Part shown: positions 7,293-18,142 of the stretch, piece after piece | Position numbering within the stretch: the stretch's first letter is position 1 | Layout: each line of letters starts with the position of its first letter | NCBI GenBank assembly: GCA_038243995.1 | Contig: JBBRTV010000012.1 | Coordinates: forward strand, 62,001-126,000 | DNA from: Scleromatobacter sp038243995 | GTDB lineage: Bacteria; Pseudomonadota; Gammaproteobacteria; Burkholderiales; Burkholderiaceae_C | Direction: 5' to 3' | DNA: 64,000 nt | Program-made: the position numbers and the translations under genes | Notes under the pieces: generated by a model | The model's input: only the letters and a program-made list of their open reading frames with translations | Database searches by the model: none | Told to the model about the DNA's origin: nothing

Positions 7293-8420
7293 ATGCAAAG
7301 AGGAACGAGGGTCGCGATCACGCTGGTGCTGCTGGTCGCCTTCATAGGCGCGGTCGCGTATTCCGTGATCGGCCATGAACAGAAGAAGGTCGTCCAGCAG
7401 CAGCAGGCGGCCATCGCCGGCGTCGAGGAGATGACGGGCTTCATCGCCGTCGATGTCGACCCGTTCTTCGCGGACGAGCGCGTGCAGCGCATCTTGCGCG
7501 ACCACCGGATGCCGGTACGTGTCACCCGCGTCGGCAGTCGCGACATGCCCGCCAAGGTCGCCGCCGGCGCGAAGGCCGACTTCTACTTCGCCTCCGGCGT
7601 GCTGGCCGCCAACCAGATCGACGACGCGGCCCGCCAGGCGGGGCAGTCGCTGGCGCAGTCGGCGCCCTACAACAGCCCGCTGGTCGTCGCGAGCTGGGCG
7701 CCGATCGCCAGGATCCTCGAGGCGAACGGCGTCGCGCGCAAGACCGGCGAGCGCATCTACGCGATCGACATGGGCAAGCTCGCCGAGCTGATGCTGGCCA
7801 GGAAGCGCTGGAGCGACCTCAAGGGCGCCGAGGCCTACGACGTCAGGCACAGCATCCTGGTGTCGACCACCGACGTGCGCAAGAGCAACTCGGCGGCGAT
7901 GTACCTCGCGCTCATGAGCCAGGCGCTGCAGGGCGAGGTCGTGAGCGATCGCGCCGGGGCCGACGCCGCGGCGCGCAAGCTGGCCGAGCTGTTCAGGCGC
8001 CAGGGCTTCCAGGAGAACTACGTCAACGGCAACTTCGACGACTATGTGCAGATCGGCATCGGCAAGGCGCCGCTCGCCTTCATCTACGAATACCAGATCG
8101 TCGGCTACGCGATGAAGCGCAAAGGCGTGCAGCCCGACATGGTGCTGATGTACCCGGAGCCCACCATCGTCAACAAGTTCGTCTTCCTGGCCGCGACGCC
8201 GCGCGCGAAGGCGCTGCAGGCGGAGCTGAGCGACGATCCCGAGCTGCGCAAGATCGCGGTCGAGTACGGCTTCCGCGGCATCGACGCCGGCCAGTTCGCC
8301 GCGGCCGTCAAGCCGACCGGGCTCGCGGTGCAGGATCGCCTCCAGCAGGTGATCGACCCGCCGGCCTACGACCTGATGACGCAGATGATTTCGACGGTCA
8401 CCACGGAGATGGCGCAATGA
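7293..8420 (+). CDS. Membrane-anchored periplasmic binding-protein-like protein
   Basis: A protein of 375 residues with one N-terminal membrane anchor (about residues 7-26) followed by a region resembling the type-2 periplasmic solute-binding fold, with DFYFASGVLAANQID, VSTTDVRKSNSAAMYLALM and YEYQIVGYA segments. No ABC permease or ATPase gene is nearby, so ordinary uptake is unlikely. It is the first gene of a tight four-gene operon with a VWA lipoprotein, a small membrane protein and TelA; its stop overlaps the next start (ATGA). The function is unknown; a sensing or binding role at the outer face of the membrane is a guess. Confidence 0.7.
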   Translation: MQRGTRVAITLVLLVAFIGAVAYSVIGHEQKKVVQQQQAAIAGVEEMTGFIAVDVDPFFADERVQRILRDHRMPVRVTRVGSRDMPAKVAAGAKADFYFASGVLAANQIDDAARQAGQSLAQSAPYNSPLVVASWAPIARILEANGVARKTGERIYAIDMGKLAELMLARKRWSDLKGAEAYDVRHSILVSTTDVRKSNSAAMYLALMSQALQGEVVSDRAGADAAARKLAELFRRQGFQENYVNGNFDDYVQIGIGKAPLAFIYEYQIVGYAMKRKGVQPDMVLMYPEPTIVNKFVFLAATPRAKALQAELSDDPELRKIAVEYGFRGIDAGQFAAAVKPTGLAVQDRLQQVIDPPAYDLMTQMISTVTTEMAQ

Positions 8421-10096
8421 AGTCCTGGATCAAGGCGACCCTGGTCGCAGCCGCGCTCGTCTCGGCGGTCTCGCTCGCCGGCTGCTCGCGCAGGCACGAC
8501 GACGGCGCCGCCCCCGCCCCCGCCGCTGCCGCGGAAAATGGCGCGTCGCCGTTCGTCGTGCTCGCGACCACCGACCTGAAGGACGTCCAGCCGCTCGAGC
8601 AGATGGTGCGCCAGGCGACCGGCGTGAACCTGCGGTTCCGCTACGGCGGCACGATGGAGAGCACGGAGGCCGTGCTCACCGGCCAGGCCGGTGCGCAGGC
8701 GGCCTGGTTCGCGAACGCCAAGTACCTGCTGAGCGACGCCCAGGGCCAGTCGCGCGTCAAGCTGCAGGAAAAGATCATGTGGTCGCCGATGGCCGTCGGC
8801 GTGAGCGAATCGGCCGCGAAGGAGCTGGGCTGGGACGACCCGAAAGCGGCGGCCGACGTCACCTGGAAGACGATCACGCAGGCCGCCGGGGCCGGCAAGC
8901 TGCACTACGCGCTGTCGAACCCGGCGACATCCAACCAGGGCTTCATGGCGCTGATGGGCGTGGTCGCGTCCGCGTCCGACAAGACGGAGGCGCTGGCGCC
9001 CGAGGACGTCGACCGCGGCGCGATCGCCACCTTCCTGAAGGGCTACCGGCTCCCCGGCGACAACTCGACCTACCTGACGGAGCGCTTCATCGCACAGCAG
9101 GGGCCGCGCCTGAACGCGTTCATCAACTACGAGAGCTGGTTGCTCGGCATGAACGCGAGCGGCAAGCTGCGCGAGAAGCTCGTGCTCGTCTACCCGCGCG
9201 AAGGCGTGTCGACGGCCGACTACCCCTTCATGCTGCTCGACGACGCGCGGCGCGACGACTACACCAAGGTCGTCGGCTGGCTCAAGGGCAAGGAGGCGCA
9301 GACCTGGCTCGCCCGGCAGACGCTCCGCCATCCCGTCAACGAGGACGTGGCCAAGGCCGTCGCGAACCGGTTTCCGGGCAACCAGTTGCTCGTCGAGCTG
9401 CCGTTCTCGCCCAATCGCCAGCTCGCGGACGGCCTGATCGGCGCCTACCTGAACGAGTTCCGCAAGCCGATCGCCTCCACCTTCGTGCTCGACACCAGCG
9501 GCAGCATGGGCGAAGAGCGGCGCCTGGAACGCCTCGTCGAGGCAATCGACTACGTCGCCGGCGACGACGCCTCGCTCACCGGCCGTATCGCGCGCCTGAC
9601 CAGCCGCGAAAAGATCTGGATGCTGCCGTTCTCGACGCAGCCAGGCGAACCGGTGCTGTTCCAGATCCCCGACATGCAGGCCGGCGGCAAGGGCGTGAGC
9701 ATGGCCAGGGACTCCGAGGCCAAGACCAGGGCGATGGCCGCGGTGCGCGACTACGTCGCCGGCCTGCGCGCACACGGCGGCACGGCGCTGTACGACAGCA
9801 TCCTCGCCGCCCTGCAGCAGATGGCCGACGAGAAGGCGAAACATCCCGACTACCAGTACTCGGTGGTCGGCTTCACGGACGGCGAGAACACCAACGGCCG
9901 CGACTTCGAGGCCTTCAAGCGGGCCTACGCCGGCCTGTCCGAAGACGCCAAGGCGATCCCCGTGTTCATGGTGCTGTTCGGCGATGCCAAGGAGGCGGAG
10001 CTGAAGGGGCTGGTGAAGGTGACCGGCGGCCGTGTCTTCGACGCCCGTAGCACGCCGCTCTACGCGGTCTTCAAGGACATCCGCGCCTTCCAGTGA
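8417..10096 (+). CDS. Lipoprotein with solute-binding-like and VWA domains
   Basis: A 559-residue predicted lipoprotein (lipobox LAGC, Cys at residue 23). The first part (about 45-330) resembles a periplasmic binding protein, with YGGTMESTEAVLTG and LSNPATSNQGFMALMG. The second part is a von Willebrand A domain with an intact metal-dependent adhesion site: DTSGS at about 359-363, the GGTALYDS threonine near 454 and FTDGEN near 486. It overlaps the first operon gene by four bases and the third by a base or so. The VWA domain implies metal-dependent protein contacts outside the membrane. This domain fusion next to TelA is the most unusual architecture in the window. Confidence 0.8.
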   Translation: MKSWIKATLVAAALVSAVSLAGCSRRHDDGAAPAPAAAAENGASPFVVLATTDLKDVQPLEQMVRQATGVNLRFRYGGTMESTEAVLTGQAGAQAAWFANAKYLLSDAQGQSRVKLQEKIMWSPMAVGVSESAAKELGWDDPKAAADVTWKTITQAAGAGKLHYALSNPATSNQGFMALMGVVASASDKTEALAPEDVDRGAIATFLKGYRLPGDNSTYLTERFIAQQGPRLNAFINYESWLLGMNASGKLREKLVLVYPREGVSTADYPFMLLDDARRDDYTKVVGWLKGKEAQTWLARQTLRHPVNEDVAKAVANRFPGNQLLVELPFSPNRQLADGLIGAYLNEFRKPIASTFVLDTSGSMGEERRLERLVEAIDYVAGDDASLTGRIARLTSREKIWMLPFSTQPGEPVLFQIPDMQAGGKGVSMARDSEAKTRAMAAVRDYVAGLRAHGGTALYDSILAALQQMADEKAKHPDYQYSVVGFTDGENTNGRDFEAFKRAYAGLSEDAKAIPVFMVLFGDAKEAELKGLVKVTGGRVFDARSTPLYAVFKDIRAFQ

Positions 10097-10788
10097 TGGA
10101 CACGAACAGCCCCGTCGAGCGTGCGCTGCGCGCGTTGTCCGGCCCCGCGGGCTGGTGCGCGATCGCGCTCGCCGCGGCGCCCGTCGTCCTGAAGCTGCTC
10201 GGCTTGCTGGACGTCGTCGCGTATCCGCTCGCGCTCGCGGGCGCCGTCGCCGGCTACGCCGTCGGCGGCCTGCTCTTCGGCTTCCCGCGCCTGGGCGCGC
10301 GCGCGTGGGAGGCCGATCTCGCGTTTCCCGACACCGGCGATGCGCGGCAGACCATCGAGCACGCGCTCGCCGGCATCCGCGCGCTCGTCGCCGGCAACCC
10401 GGAGGGCCGCCTCAGCCCCACGCTGCGGACGGCCGTGCTCGACGTCTGCGGGCGCCTGGAAGAGCTGCTCGCGCAGTGGGAACGCACCAAGGGAGCGCTG
10501 TCGCTGGAGGAGGAGTTCCACGCGCGCCACATCGCGCTGTCCTACCTGCCCGAGGCCTTGCGCGGCTACCTCTCGATCCCCAAGGGCTTCGCGCTGGAGA
10601 AGCGGCTCGAGAACGGCCGTACGGCCCACGACACCTTCGCGCAGACGCTGGCCGATCTCGGCTCGAAGGTGGATCAGCTGCGCGACGATCTCGCGGGCCA
10701 GGACGCCCAGGCCTTTCTGTCGCATTCCCGCTTCATCGACTACAAGTTCGCGCGTCCCGGCTCCGTGCTGGACGACGACGTGCGTTGA
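10096..10788 (+). CDS. Small membrane protein next to TelA (XpaC-like context)
   Basis: A 230-residue protein with two hydrophobic segments near the N-terminus (about 15-60) and a long helical, charged cytoplasmic part. ATG 10096 overlaps the preceding stop (TGATG); GTG 10093 is an alternative. Layout and position before telA resemble the XpaC-type partner found beside TelA in other bacteria, but I cannot confirm homology by eye. Its role is unknown; it may tether TelA to the membrane. Confidence 0.65.
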   Translation: MDTNSPVERALRALSGPAGWCAIALAAAPVVLKLLGLLDVVAYPLALAGAVAGYAVGGLLFGFPRLGARAWEADLAFPDTGDARQTIEHALAGIRALVAGNPEGRLSPTLRTAVLDVCGRLEELLAQWERTKGALSLEEEFHARHIALSYLPEALRGYLSIPKGFALEKRLENGRTAHDTFAQTLADLGSKVDQLRDDLAGQDAQAFLSHSRFIDYKFARPGSVLDDDVR

Positions 10789-10856
10789 ACCTCATCCCCT
10801 TGCCGACGCCGTGCGCCCCGAGCGCGAGCGGGCGACCTCAACCGACCGGAGATTCC

Positions 10857-12044
10857 ATGAGCAACGACCAACCGACGACCGACACGATGACCGACAAGAG
10901 CTTTCGCCTGACGCCCCCCGAAGTCATCGAGCCGGTGCCGGCGGGGAAGTCGGACGCGCTCGTCTCCGTCAAGCCGGAGCGCGCGCAGCAGATCGACGTG
11001 CGCGTCGACGCCTTCGTCGAGACGCTGATGACCAGCGACGTCCACAGCCAGGACTTCAAGCAGAAGCTCGACCAGGCCTTCGCACTCGGGCGCGAGGAGA
11101 TCTCGGTGGCCGCCAGCCTGCTGCAGGGTCGCCTGATGGAGCGCAACTTCGTCGACGCGGGCGACAGCCCGGCCTACCAGGCCGTTTCCGAACTGCGTGG
11201 CCACCTCGACAAGCTCAACCCCGGCAACGAAGGCAACCTGCTGGCGGCCAACCGCATCCTCGGCATCATCCCCTGGGGTACCAAGCTCCAGGCCTACTTC
11301 CGCCGCTTCCAGTCGGCCGGCGGGCAGATCAAGACCTGCATGACCCAGCTCTACGCGGCACGCGACGACGTGCAGAAAGACCTGGTCGACGTCGACGCGC
11401 AACGCGCGAAGATCTGGGCCGGCATGGAGAAGATGGCCGAGGCGATCCTGTTCGCGAAGTCGCTCGACCAGAAAATCGCGACGCGCGTCGACGCCCTGAA
11501 GGCGACCGACGCCGTGCGCGCCCGCGCAGTCGAGCAGGAGGTGCTGTTCTACGCGCGCCAGAACCTGACCGACATGCTCACCCAGCAGGCCGTCAGCATC
11601 AACGGCTACCTGGCGCTCGACGTCATCAAGAAGACCGGGCGCGAGCTGATGAACGGCTGCACCCGTGTCGCCACCACCGGCATGAGCGCCCTCGCCGTGG
11701 CGCAGACCGTGGCGCGCGCCACCGGCAACCAGATGCAGGTCATGGAGATGCTCGATTCAGTGGGCGGCACCATCAACAAGCTCATCGCGCAGACCGGCGA
11801 GCAGCTCAACGCGCACGTCGCGGCGACGACGACGTTCGCGAAGAACCCGCTGATCGGGGTCGAGCAGATCAAGCAGATGTTCGACCAGACCTACCGCGCG
11901 ATGGACGCGATGGACACCTTCCGCAGCGAGTCCATCGTCGTCATGGGCCGCAACAACGAGATCATGCAGGTCGAGCTCGAGCGCAGCCGCGGCTACCTGG
12001 ATCGGGTGCGGCAGTCGCAGGCCACGGACGCGTTGAAGGGCTGA
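10857..12044 (+). CDS. telA: TelA-family toxic anion resistance protein
   Basis: TelA/KlaA family protein, 395 residues, helical and coiled-coil rich. Family stretches are visible: NRILGIIPWGTKLQAYFRR, a long central helix, and the conserved C-terminus with ARATGNQMQVMEMLDSVGGTI and FRSESIVVMGRNNEIM. Members are linked to tellurite and other envelope stress resistance, but the biochemical function is not settled. It is the last gene of the four-gene operon, 68 bases after the membrane protein. Confidence 0.9.
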   Translation: MSNDQPTTDTMTDKSFRLTPPEVIEPVPAGKSDALVSVKPERAQQIDVRVDAFVETLMTSDVHSQDFKQKLDQAFALGREEISVAASLLQGRLMERNFVDAGDSPAYQAVSELRGHLDKLNPGNEGNLLAANRILGIIPWGTKLQAYFRRFQSAGGQIKTCMTQLYAARDDVQKDLVDVDAQRAKIWAGMEKMAEAILFAKSLDQKIATRVDALKATDAVRARAVEQEVLFYARQNLTDMLTQQAVSINGYLALDVIKKTGRELMNGCTRVATTGMSALAVAQTVARATGNQMQVMEMLDSVGGTINKLIAQTGEQLNAHVAATTTFAKNPLIGVEQIKQMFDQTYRAMDAMDTFRSESIVVMGRNNEIMQVELERSRGYLDRVRQSQATDALKG

Positions 12045-12089
12045 CCGCGACGCGGCCTCCCCGGGCAGGGCGCGCCGGCCCGCGCGGCC

Positions 12090-12944
12090 TCACGCGACCA
12101 CGGCGTGCCAGGCCACGTTGCCCTTCGCGAACATCTGCCCGAGCCGGCTGTCGGCGGCCGCGTCGTCCATGGCTTTCTGCAGCGCCGCGGCGAGTTCGGG
12201 CGCGTCCTTCTTCACCGCCAGCCCCACGGCCCAGCCGTCGCGCGCGTTGTGCAAGGTGGGCAGCGGCGTGATGACGTAGCGATCGTCGCCGCCCAGCACC
12301 GACTCCAGCTCCGAGCCGAGCGCCGCGGCGGCGGCGAATTCGCCCCGCTTGAGCGCCTGCGCGGCCTCGACGCCGTCCTTCCAGGTCGTCGTCAGCTGCT
12401 GCCGGTACGCGCCGCCGTCGGCGCCTAGCAGCAACACGCTGGCCAGCGTGTCGCCGGGCACCGCGACCGACTTGCCGTTGAGCTGGGCCAGCGTCTCGAG
12501 GTGCGGCAAGACCTCGACGCGGCGCGCGATCATCACCCGGTCGCGGAAGTAGGGCGCGAAGATCGTCACCTGCGGGTTGGCGTCCATCAGCGGCGCGGCG
12601 ACCGGCACGTGCATCAGCACGTCGGCCGGGCCGTAGCCGAGGTAGTGGCCCTTCCAGACCATGTTGCGCAGGTCGTCGTTCATGTCCTCGCCGGCGGGGA
12701 ACGGCAGCAGCGACAGCTTGACGCCGAGCGCGTCCGCCAGCGCCTGCGCGATGTCGATGTCTATGCCCCGGCCGTTCGCGCTGAACGGCGGCATGTCGTC
12801 GTAGACGGCCACCTTCAGCGCGCCGCGCGCGCGGATGCCGGACAGGGCGTCGCCCGCGGCGAAGGCGGGCAGGGCGAGGCCAGCGGCAGCGGCGGCGCCG
12901 AGGCGGCGCAGGCTCGCGCGCCGGGTCAGTCGGGCTGGGGTCAT
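12090..12944 (-). CDS. XoxJ/MoxJ-like periplasmic binding protein of PQQ-ADH systems
   Basis: Exported solute-binding protein, 284 residues. Signal peptide: twin arginines in TRRASLRRLG, cleavage near AFA. The SBP_bac_3-like fold shows GALKVAVYDDMPPFSANGRGIDIDIAQALADALG. A binding protein that follows a PedF-like cytochrome without ABC genes matches XoxJ/MoxJ, which assist PQQ alcohol dehydrogenases rather than transport. The start overlaps the cytochrome stop (ATGA). An ordinary amino-acid binding protein is the alternative, but no transporter genes are near. Confidence 0.75.
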   Translation of the reverse strand: MTPARLTRRASLRRLGAAAAAGLALPAFAAGDALSGIRARGALKVAVYDDMPPFSANGRGIDIDIAQALADALGVKLSLLPFPAGEDMNDDLRNMVWKGHYLGYGPADVLMHVPVAAPLMDANPQVTIFAPYFRDRVMIARRVEVLPHLETLAQLNGKSVAVPGDTLASVLLLGADGGAYRQQLTTTWKDGVEAAQALKRGEFAAAAALGSELESVLGGDDRYVITPLPTLHNARDGWAVGLAVKKDAPELAAALQKAMDDAAADSRLGQMFAKGNVAWHAVVA

Positions 12945-13471
12945 GGCGTCTCCGGCAGCGGCTTCTCGCGCCGCGATTCGAGGTAGGTCTTGATCGCCCA
13001 CATGGCCTCCTGGCTCAGCACGCCTTCGAACGGCGGCATGTAGACGGCGCCGTTGCGGGTGCGCCCGTGGCGCACGGTGGTGATCATGTAGTCGTCGTTG
13101 TCCTTCACGCAGGCGTCGCGCCGGGGCTTGTCCTTCATGGTCGAGCAGTCGTTGTCGAGCTTGCGCAGGTCGGGCGCGATGCCGCCCGAGATGGCCTCCA
13201 GCCCGTGGCAGCGCGCGCAATTCTGGTTGAAGCCGGACGCGCCGATCTCGACTGCCGTCGGGTTGCCGGTGTAGGGGTTGGCGTTGAGCCAGGCCTCGCC
13301 GACCGGCGCCAGGCCGGTGGTGTCGACCGCCTGCGGTGTCACGTTGCCGTGCGCGGCGACCGCGACGCAGCCGCCGAGCGCGAGCAGGGCGGCGCCGACG
13401 CGGGCGGCGCAGCGGGGACGGGCGCGGCGGCGCGGCGTCGGCGGATGGGTCGTGCGGACTGGGCGGTTCAT
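12941..13471 (-). CDS. pedF: PedF-like cytochrome c550, electron acceptor for PQQ-ADH
   Basis: Exported cytochrome c, 176 residues. After the signal peptide come VTPQAVDTTGLAPVGEAW, NPYTGN and the heme site NQNCARCHGLEAISGGIAPDLR, then MPPFEG with the probable axial methionine. These stretches match, from memory, the cytochrome c550 PedF that takes electrons from PQQ ethanol dehydrogenases. A sigma-54 promoter lies 47 bases upstream. It is cotranscribed with the XoxJ-like gene, and the alcohol dehydrogenase it probably serves lies 11 kb away. Confidence 0.8.
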   Translation of the reverse strand: MNRPVRTTHPPTPRRRARPRCAARVGAALLALGGCVAVAAHGNVTPQAVDTTGLAPVGEAWLNANPYTGNPTAVEIGASGFNQNCARCHGLEAISGGIAPDLRKLDNDCSTMKDKPRRDACVKDNDDYMITTVRHGRTRNGAVYMPPFEGVLSQEAMWAIKTYLESRREKPLPETP

Positions 13472-13517
13472 GTCAGGTCTCCGTCATGGGTGTCGTGGAA
13501 CATCTGCAAGGACGGTC

Positions 13518-13533
13518 TGCAAAGCCCATGCCA
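13518..13533 (-). promoter_or_regulatory. Sigma-54 (-24/-12) promoter for the pedF-like operon
   Basis: On the minus strand TGGCATG-GGCT-TTGCA matches the RpoN consensus with one change in the -24 element and exact GG/GC spacing. It lies 47 bases before the cytochrome start. Confidence 0.75.
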
Positions 13534-13553
13534 CGAAATTCCGGTGGAGCCGT

Positions 13554-13570
13554 TGCTGCAGCTGGGAACA
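13554..13570 (-). promoter_or_regulatory. 17-bp TGT-type element near the pedF-like promoter
   Basis: Minus strand TGTTCCCAGCTGCAGCA shares TGTTC, CTG and AGCA with the element upstream of the alcohol dehydrogenase. It sits only about 40 bp upstream of the -12 element, unusually close for an enhancer, so a role is uncertain. Confidence 0.3.
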
Positions 13571-13736
13571 CTTATTGCAACTGTTGAAGCGACGACGCGA
13601 AGCAGGAGCGGGGGGCGCCGGCCCTGCTGGCTCCCTGGCGGGCCCGGGTGCTATCCTGGGTTGGTGCCGATCGCCCGTCGGGCGCCATGTGCGGCGAGTT
13701 TTCTACGGGATAGCCCCGACGCTGCTGCACGACGCC

Positions 13737-13753
13737 TGTACCAGGATCGAACA
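13737..13753 (-). promoter_or_regulatory. 17-bp TGT-type element, candidate EBP2 site
   Basis: Minus strand TGTTCGATCCTGGTACA. It aligns without gaps to TGTTCGACCCTGGAGCA before the alcohol dehydrogenase and TGTCACGCCCTGGAGCA before pqqA. It lies about 100 bp before the EBP2 start and about 225 bp from the pedF-like promoter. Confidence 0.45.
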
Positions 13754-13850
13754 TTCCGCGATGCGTGACAGCCGACCTCCAAGGCGGGCACCGGGCGGCA
13801 CGACAACGAGAAGACAACCTGCCGTCACGGCAGGAACAGAGGAAGCGACG

Positions 13851-16001
<2,151 letters not shown>

Positions 16002-16073
16002 GCCGCGGCGGCAGGCCCGCCGCAGCCCGCGCGCCCTGCAACGGGTTATCCCTGTGTCAACCGAGTCGCAATC

Positions 16074-16103
16074 TGTCACGCCCTGGAGCACCGCAAGCGG
16101 TGC
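16074..16103. promoter_or_regulatory. Candidate EBP2 element and adjoining palindrome upstream of pqqA
   Basis: TGTCACGCCCTGGAGCA (16074-16090) shares the block CCCTGGAGCA with the alcohol dehydrogenase upstream region. It runs into a palindrome, GCACCGC-AA-GCGGTGC (16088-16103). The element lies about 130 bp upstream of the -12 box, a suitable enhancer distance. Confidence 0.5.
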
Positions 16104-16196
16104 GTCGGCGGCCACGTCGCGTCGCGCGGGCCGCAAACCGGCTCGCCGCAGGGCGTTCCGAGGGTCAACCCTCGCGGGTTTGCGCCGTTCCGCATC

Positions 16197-16212
16197 CGGC
16201 ATGCGACTTGCG
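16197..16212 (+). promoter_or_regulatory. Sigma-54 (-24/-12) promoter for the pqq operon
   Basis: CGGCATG-CGAC-TTGCG keeps the invariant GG and GC at the required spacing and resembles the promoter of the pedF-like gene. It lies 68 bases before pqqA. Confidence 0.65.
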
Positions 16213-16279
16213 GGCAAGCACCGTGTCCGCCGCACAAGAGCGTGCGGGCGACTTCCGCAACCCTTCAAGGAGACTTCCC

Positions 16280-16354
16280 ATGCAATGGACCCAACCCGCC
16301 TTCGTCGACATGCGCTTCGGTTTCGAGATCACGATGTACGTCGCCTCGCGCTGA
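16280..16354 (+). CDS. pqqA: PqqA, precursor peptide of PQQ
   Basis: A 24-residue ribosomal peptide whose glutamate and tyrosine side chains are joined and cut out to form PQQ. Conserved Glu16 and Tyr20 are in place (FEITMY), and the WTQPAFVDMRFGFE framework is typical. The ATG follows AAGGAG at good spacing. It is the first gene of pqqABCDE, followed by an 88-base gap before pqqB, as is common where the short peptide must be made in excess. Confidence 0.97.
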   Translation: MQWTQPAFVDMRFGFEITMYVASR

Positions 16355-16442
16355 TCCGCCCGTCGTCGTGCAGCGGCCCGTGCGGGCGCGCGAGCGTCAC
16401 CGCGCCCCGTTTCGCGACGACCCGCCTCACCTACTGGAAATC

Positions 16443-17375
16443 ATGAAAATCCTCGTGCTGGGATCGGGCGCCGGTGGCGGCTTCCCGCAATGGAACTGCA
16501 ACTGCGCACTGTGCGGCGGCCAGCGCAGCGGGGCCGTGCATGCCAGCGAACGCACGCAGAGCTCGATCGCCGTGTCGCCCGACGGCGCGTCTTGGGTGCT
16601 GCTGAACGCCTCCCCCGACATCGGCCAGCAGATCCGCTCGCATCCGCAACTGCATCCGCGCCAGGGGCTGCGCGACACGCCGATCAAGGCCGTCGTCCTG
16701 ATGGACGCCCAGATCGACCACGTCACCGGTCTGCTGGGCCTGCGCGAAGGCCCATGCATCGATCTTTACGCCACGCCCTGCGTGTTCGAAGATCTCACCA
16801 CCGGCCTGCCGCTGCTCAACGTGTTGCAGCACTACTGCGGCACGCGCTGGCACATGCTGCCCGTCGCGGGAACGCGCACGAGCGCCGAGTTCGAGATCGA
16901 GGCCGTGCCGACGCTGCGTTTCACCGCACTCGCGATCCCCGGCAAGGCCCCGCCTTACTCGCCGCACCGCCGCGAGCAGGTCATCGGCGACAACATCGCG
17001 TTGCGCATCGACGATCTCTCCGACGGTCGCAGCCTGTTCTATTCGCCGGGCCTGGCGCAGGTCGGCGAGCAGGAGCTCGGCTGGATGCGCGAAGCCGACT
17101 GCGTGCTCGTCGACGGCACCTTCTGGCAGGAAGACGAGATGCAGCGCGCCGGCCTGGGCACCAAGTCCGCGAGCGACATGGGCCATCTTCCGCAACAGGG
17201 CGCCGCCGGCCGGCCGGGCATGATAGATGCGCTGCGCGACTGCGAAGTCGCGCGCAAGGTGCTCATCCACATCAACAACAGCAACCCCATCCTCGACGAG
17301 GACAGCGCGCAGCGCCGCGTGCTCGCGTCGTTCGGCATCGAGGTTGCGCACGACGGCATGGAGATTTCGTTGTGA
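16443..17375 (+). CDS. pqqB: PqqB, metallo-beta-lactamase-fold PQQ biosynthesis protein
   Basis: 310 residues, the usual PqqB length. The N-terminus MKILVLGSGAGGGFPQWNCN is diagnostic, with the CNCALC cysteine cluster that binds zinc. PqqB has a metallo-hydrolase fold and is thought to hydroxylate the tyrosine of the processed precursor. The start is the ATG at 16443. The stop overlaps the pqqC start (GTGA). Confidence 0.97.
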   Translation: MKILVLGSGAGGGFPQWNCNCALCGGQRSGAVHASERTQSSIAVSPDGASWVLLNASPDIGQQIRSHPQLHPRQGLRDTPIKAVVLMDAQIDHVTGLLGLREGPCIDLYATPCVFEDLTTGLPLLNVLQHYCGTRWHMLPVAGTRTSAEFEIEAVPTLRFTALAIPGKAPPYSPHRREQVIGDNIALRIDDLSDGRSLFYSPGLAQVGEQELGWMREADCVLVDGTFWQEDEMQRAGLGTKSASDMGHLPQQGAAGRPGMIDALRDCEVARKVLIHINNSNPILDEDSAQRRVLASFGIEVAHDGMEISL

Positions 17376-18142
17376 ACACCCTCCCCAACCTGGCCGCGCA
17401 GGGCGACGGCGCCGTGACACCGCCCGCCTGGAGCGCTGACGAGTTCGAGGCACACCTGCGCGCCCGCGAGTCGCGCTATCACATCCACCACCCGTTCAAC
17501 CTGCGCCTGAACCGCGGCGAACTGCAGCCGTTCCAGGTGCGCGGCTGGGTGGCCAACCGCTTCTACTACCAGACGCGCATCCCCATGAAGGACGCGGCCG
17601 TGATGGCCAACTGCACCGATCGCGCCGAGCGCCGGCGCTGGATCGAACGCATCCTCGACCACGATGGTCGCGGCGACTACACGGGTGCCAACGCTGGCGG
17701 CATCGAAGCCTGGTGCCAGCTCGGCATGGCGACGGGGCTGGCGCGCGATGCGGTCGAATCGCTGCGCCACGTCCAGCCCGGCGTGCGCTTCGCGGTCGAT
17801 GCCTACGTCAACTTCGCGCGTACCGCGCCGTGGGAAGAAGCCGCGATCTCGTCGCTGACCGAGCTCTTCGCACCGAAGATCCATGCCGACCGCCTCGCGG
17901 GCTGGCCGTCGCTGTACCCGTGGATCGCGCCCGCGGGCCTGGCGTATTTCCGCAGCCGGATTTCGCTCGCCAACCGCGACGTCGAGCACGGCCTCGAGGT
18001 CGCGCGCCGCTGGTGCCTCACGCGCGAGCGCCAGGAGCGCGCGATCCAGATCCTCGACTTCAAGCTCGACATCCTGTGGGCCATGCTCGACGCGATCGCG
18101 CTCGCCTACCCCGACGACCTCGCGCAGGAGTTGCGACCATGA
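17372..18142 (+). CDS. pqqC: PqqC, final oxidase of PQQ synthesis
   Basis: 256 residues with a GTG start overlapping pqqB by four bases. Conserved stretches include YHIHHPFN, QVRGWVANRFYYQTRIPMKDAA and RTAPWEEAAISSLTELFAP. PqqC carries out the cofactor-free ring closure and eight-electron oxidation that yields PQQ. The N-terminus is a little longer than the core family. The stop overlaps the pqqD start. Confidence 0.97.
   Translation: MNTLPNLAAQGDGAVTPPAWSADEFEAHLRARESRYHIHHPFNLRLNRGELQPFQVRGWVANRFYYQTRIPMKDAAVMANCTDRAERRRWIERILDHDGRGDYTGANAGGIEAWCQLGMATGLARDAVESLRHVQPGVRFAVDAYVNFARTAPWEEAAISSLTELFAPKIHADRLAGWPSLYPWIAPAGLAYFRSRISLANRDVEHGLEVARRWCLTRERQERAIQILDFKLDILWAMLDAIALAYPDDLAQELRP

Larger units (their letters stand above)
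13472..13850. other. 379-bp divergent regulatory region between pedF-like gene and EBP2
   Basis: This gap holds no gene. It contains a sigma-54 promoter facing the cytochrome, two 17-bp TGT-type elements listed separately, and CGTGACA at 13764-13770. The promoter of the activator gene itself is not obvious. Confidence 0.6.

Noticed and set aside
7293..10096. ABC uptake system
   Set aside because: Two binding-protein-like genes are present but neither permease nor ATPase is found in the operon or the window.
16020..16103. Riboswitch or attenuator before pqqA
   Set aside because: The palindrome GCACCGC-AA-GCGGTGC lies upstream of the predicted sigma-54 promoter and so would not be transcribed from it.
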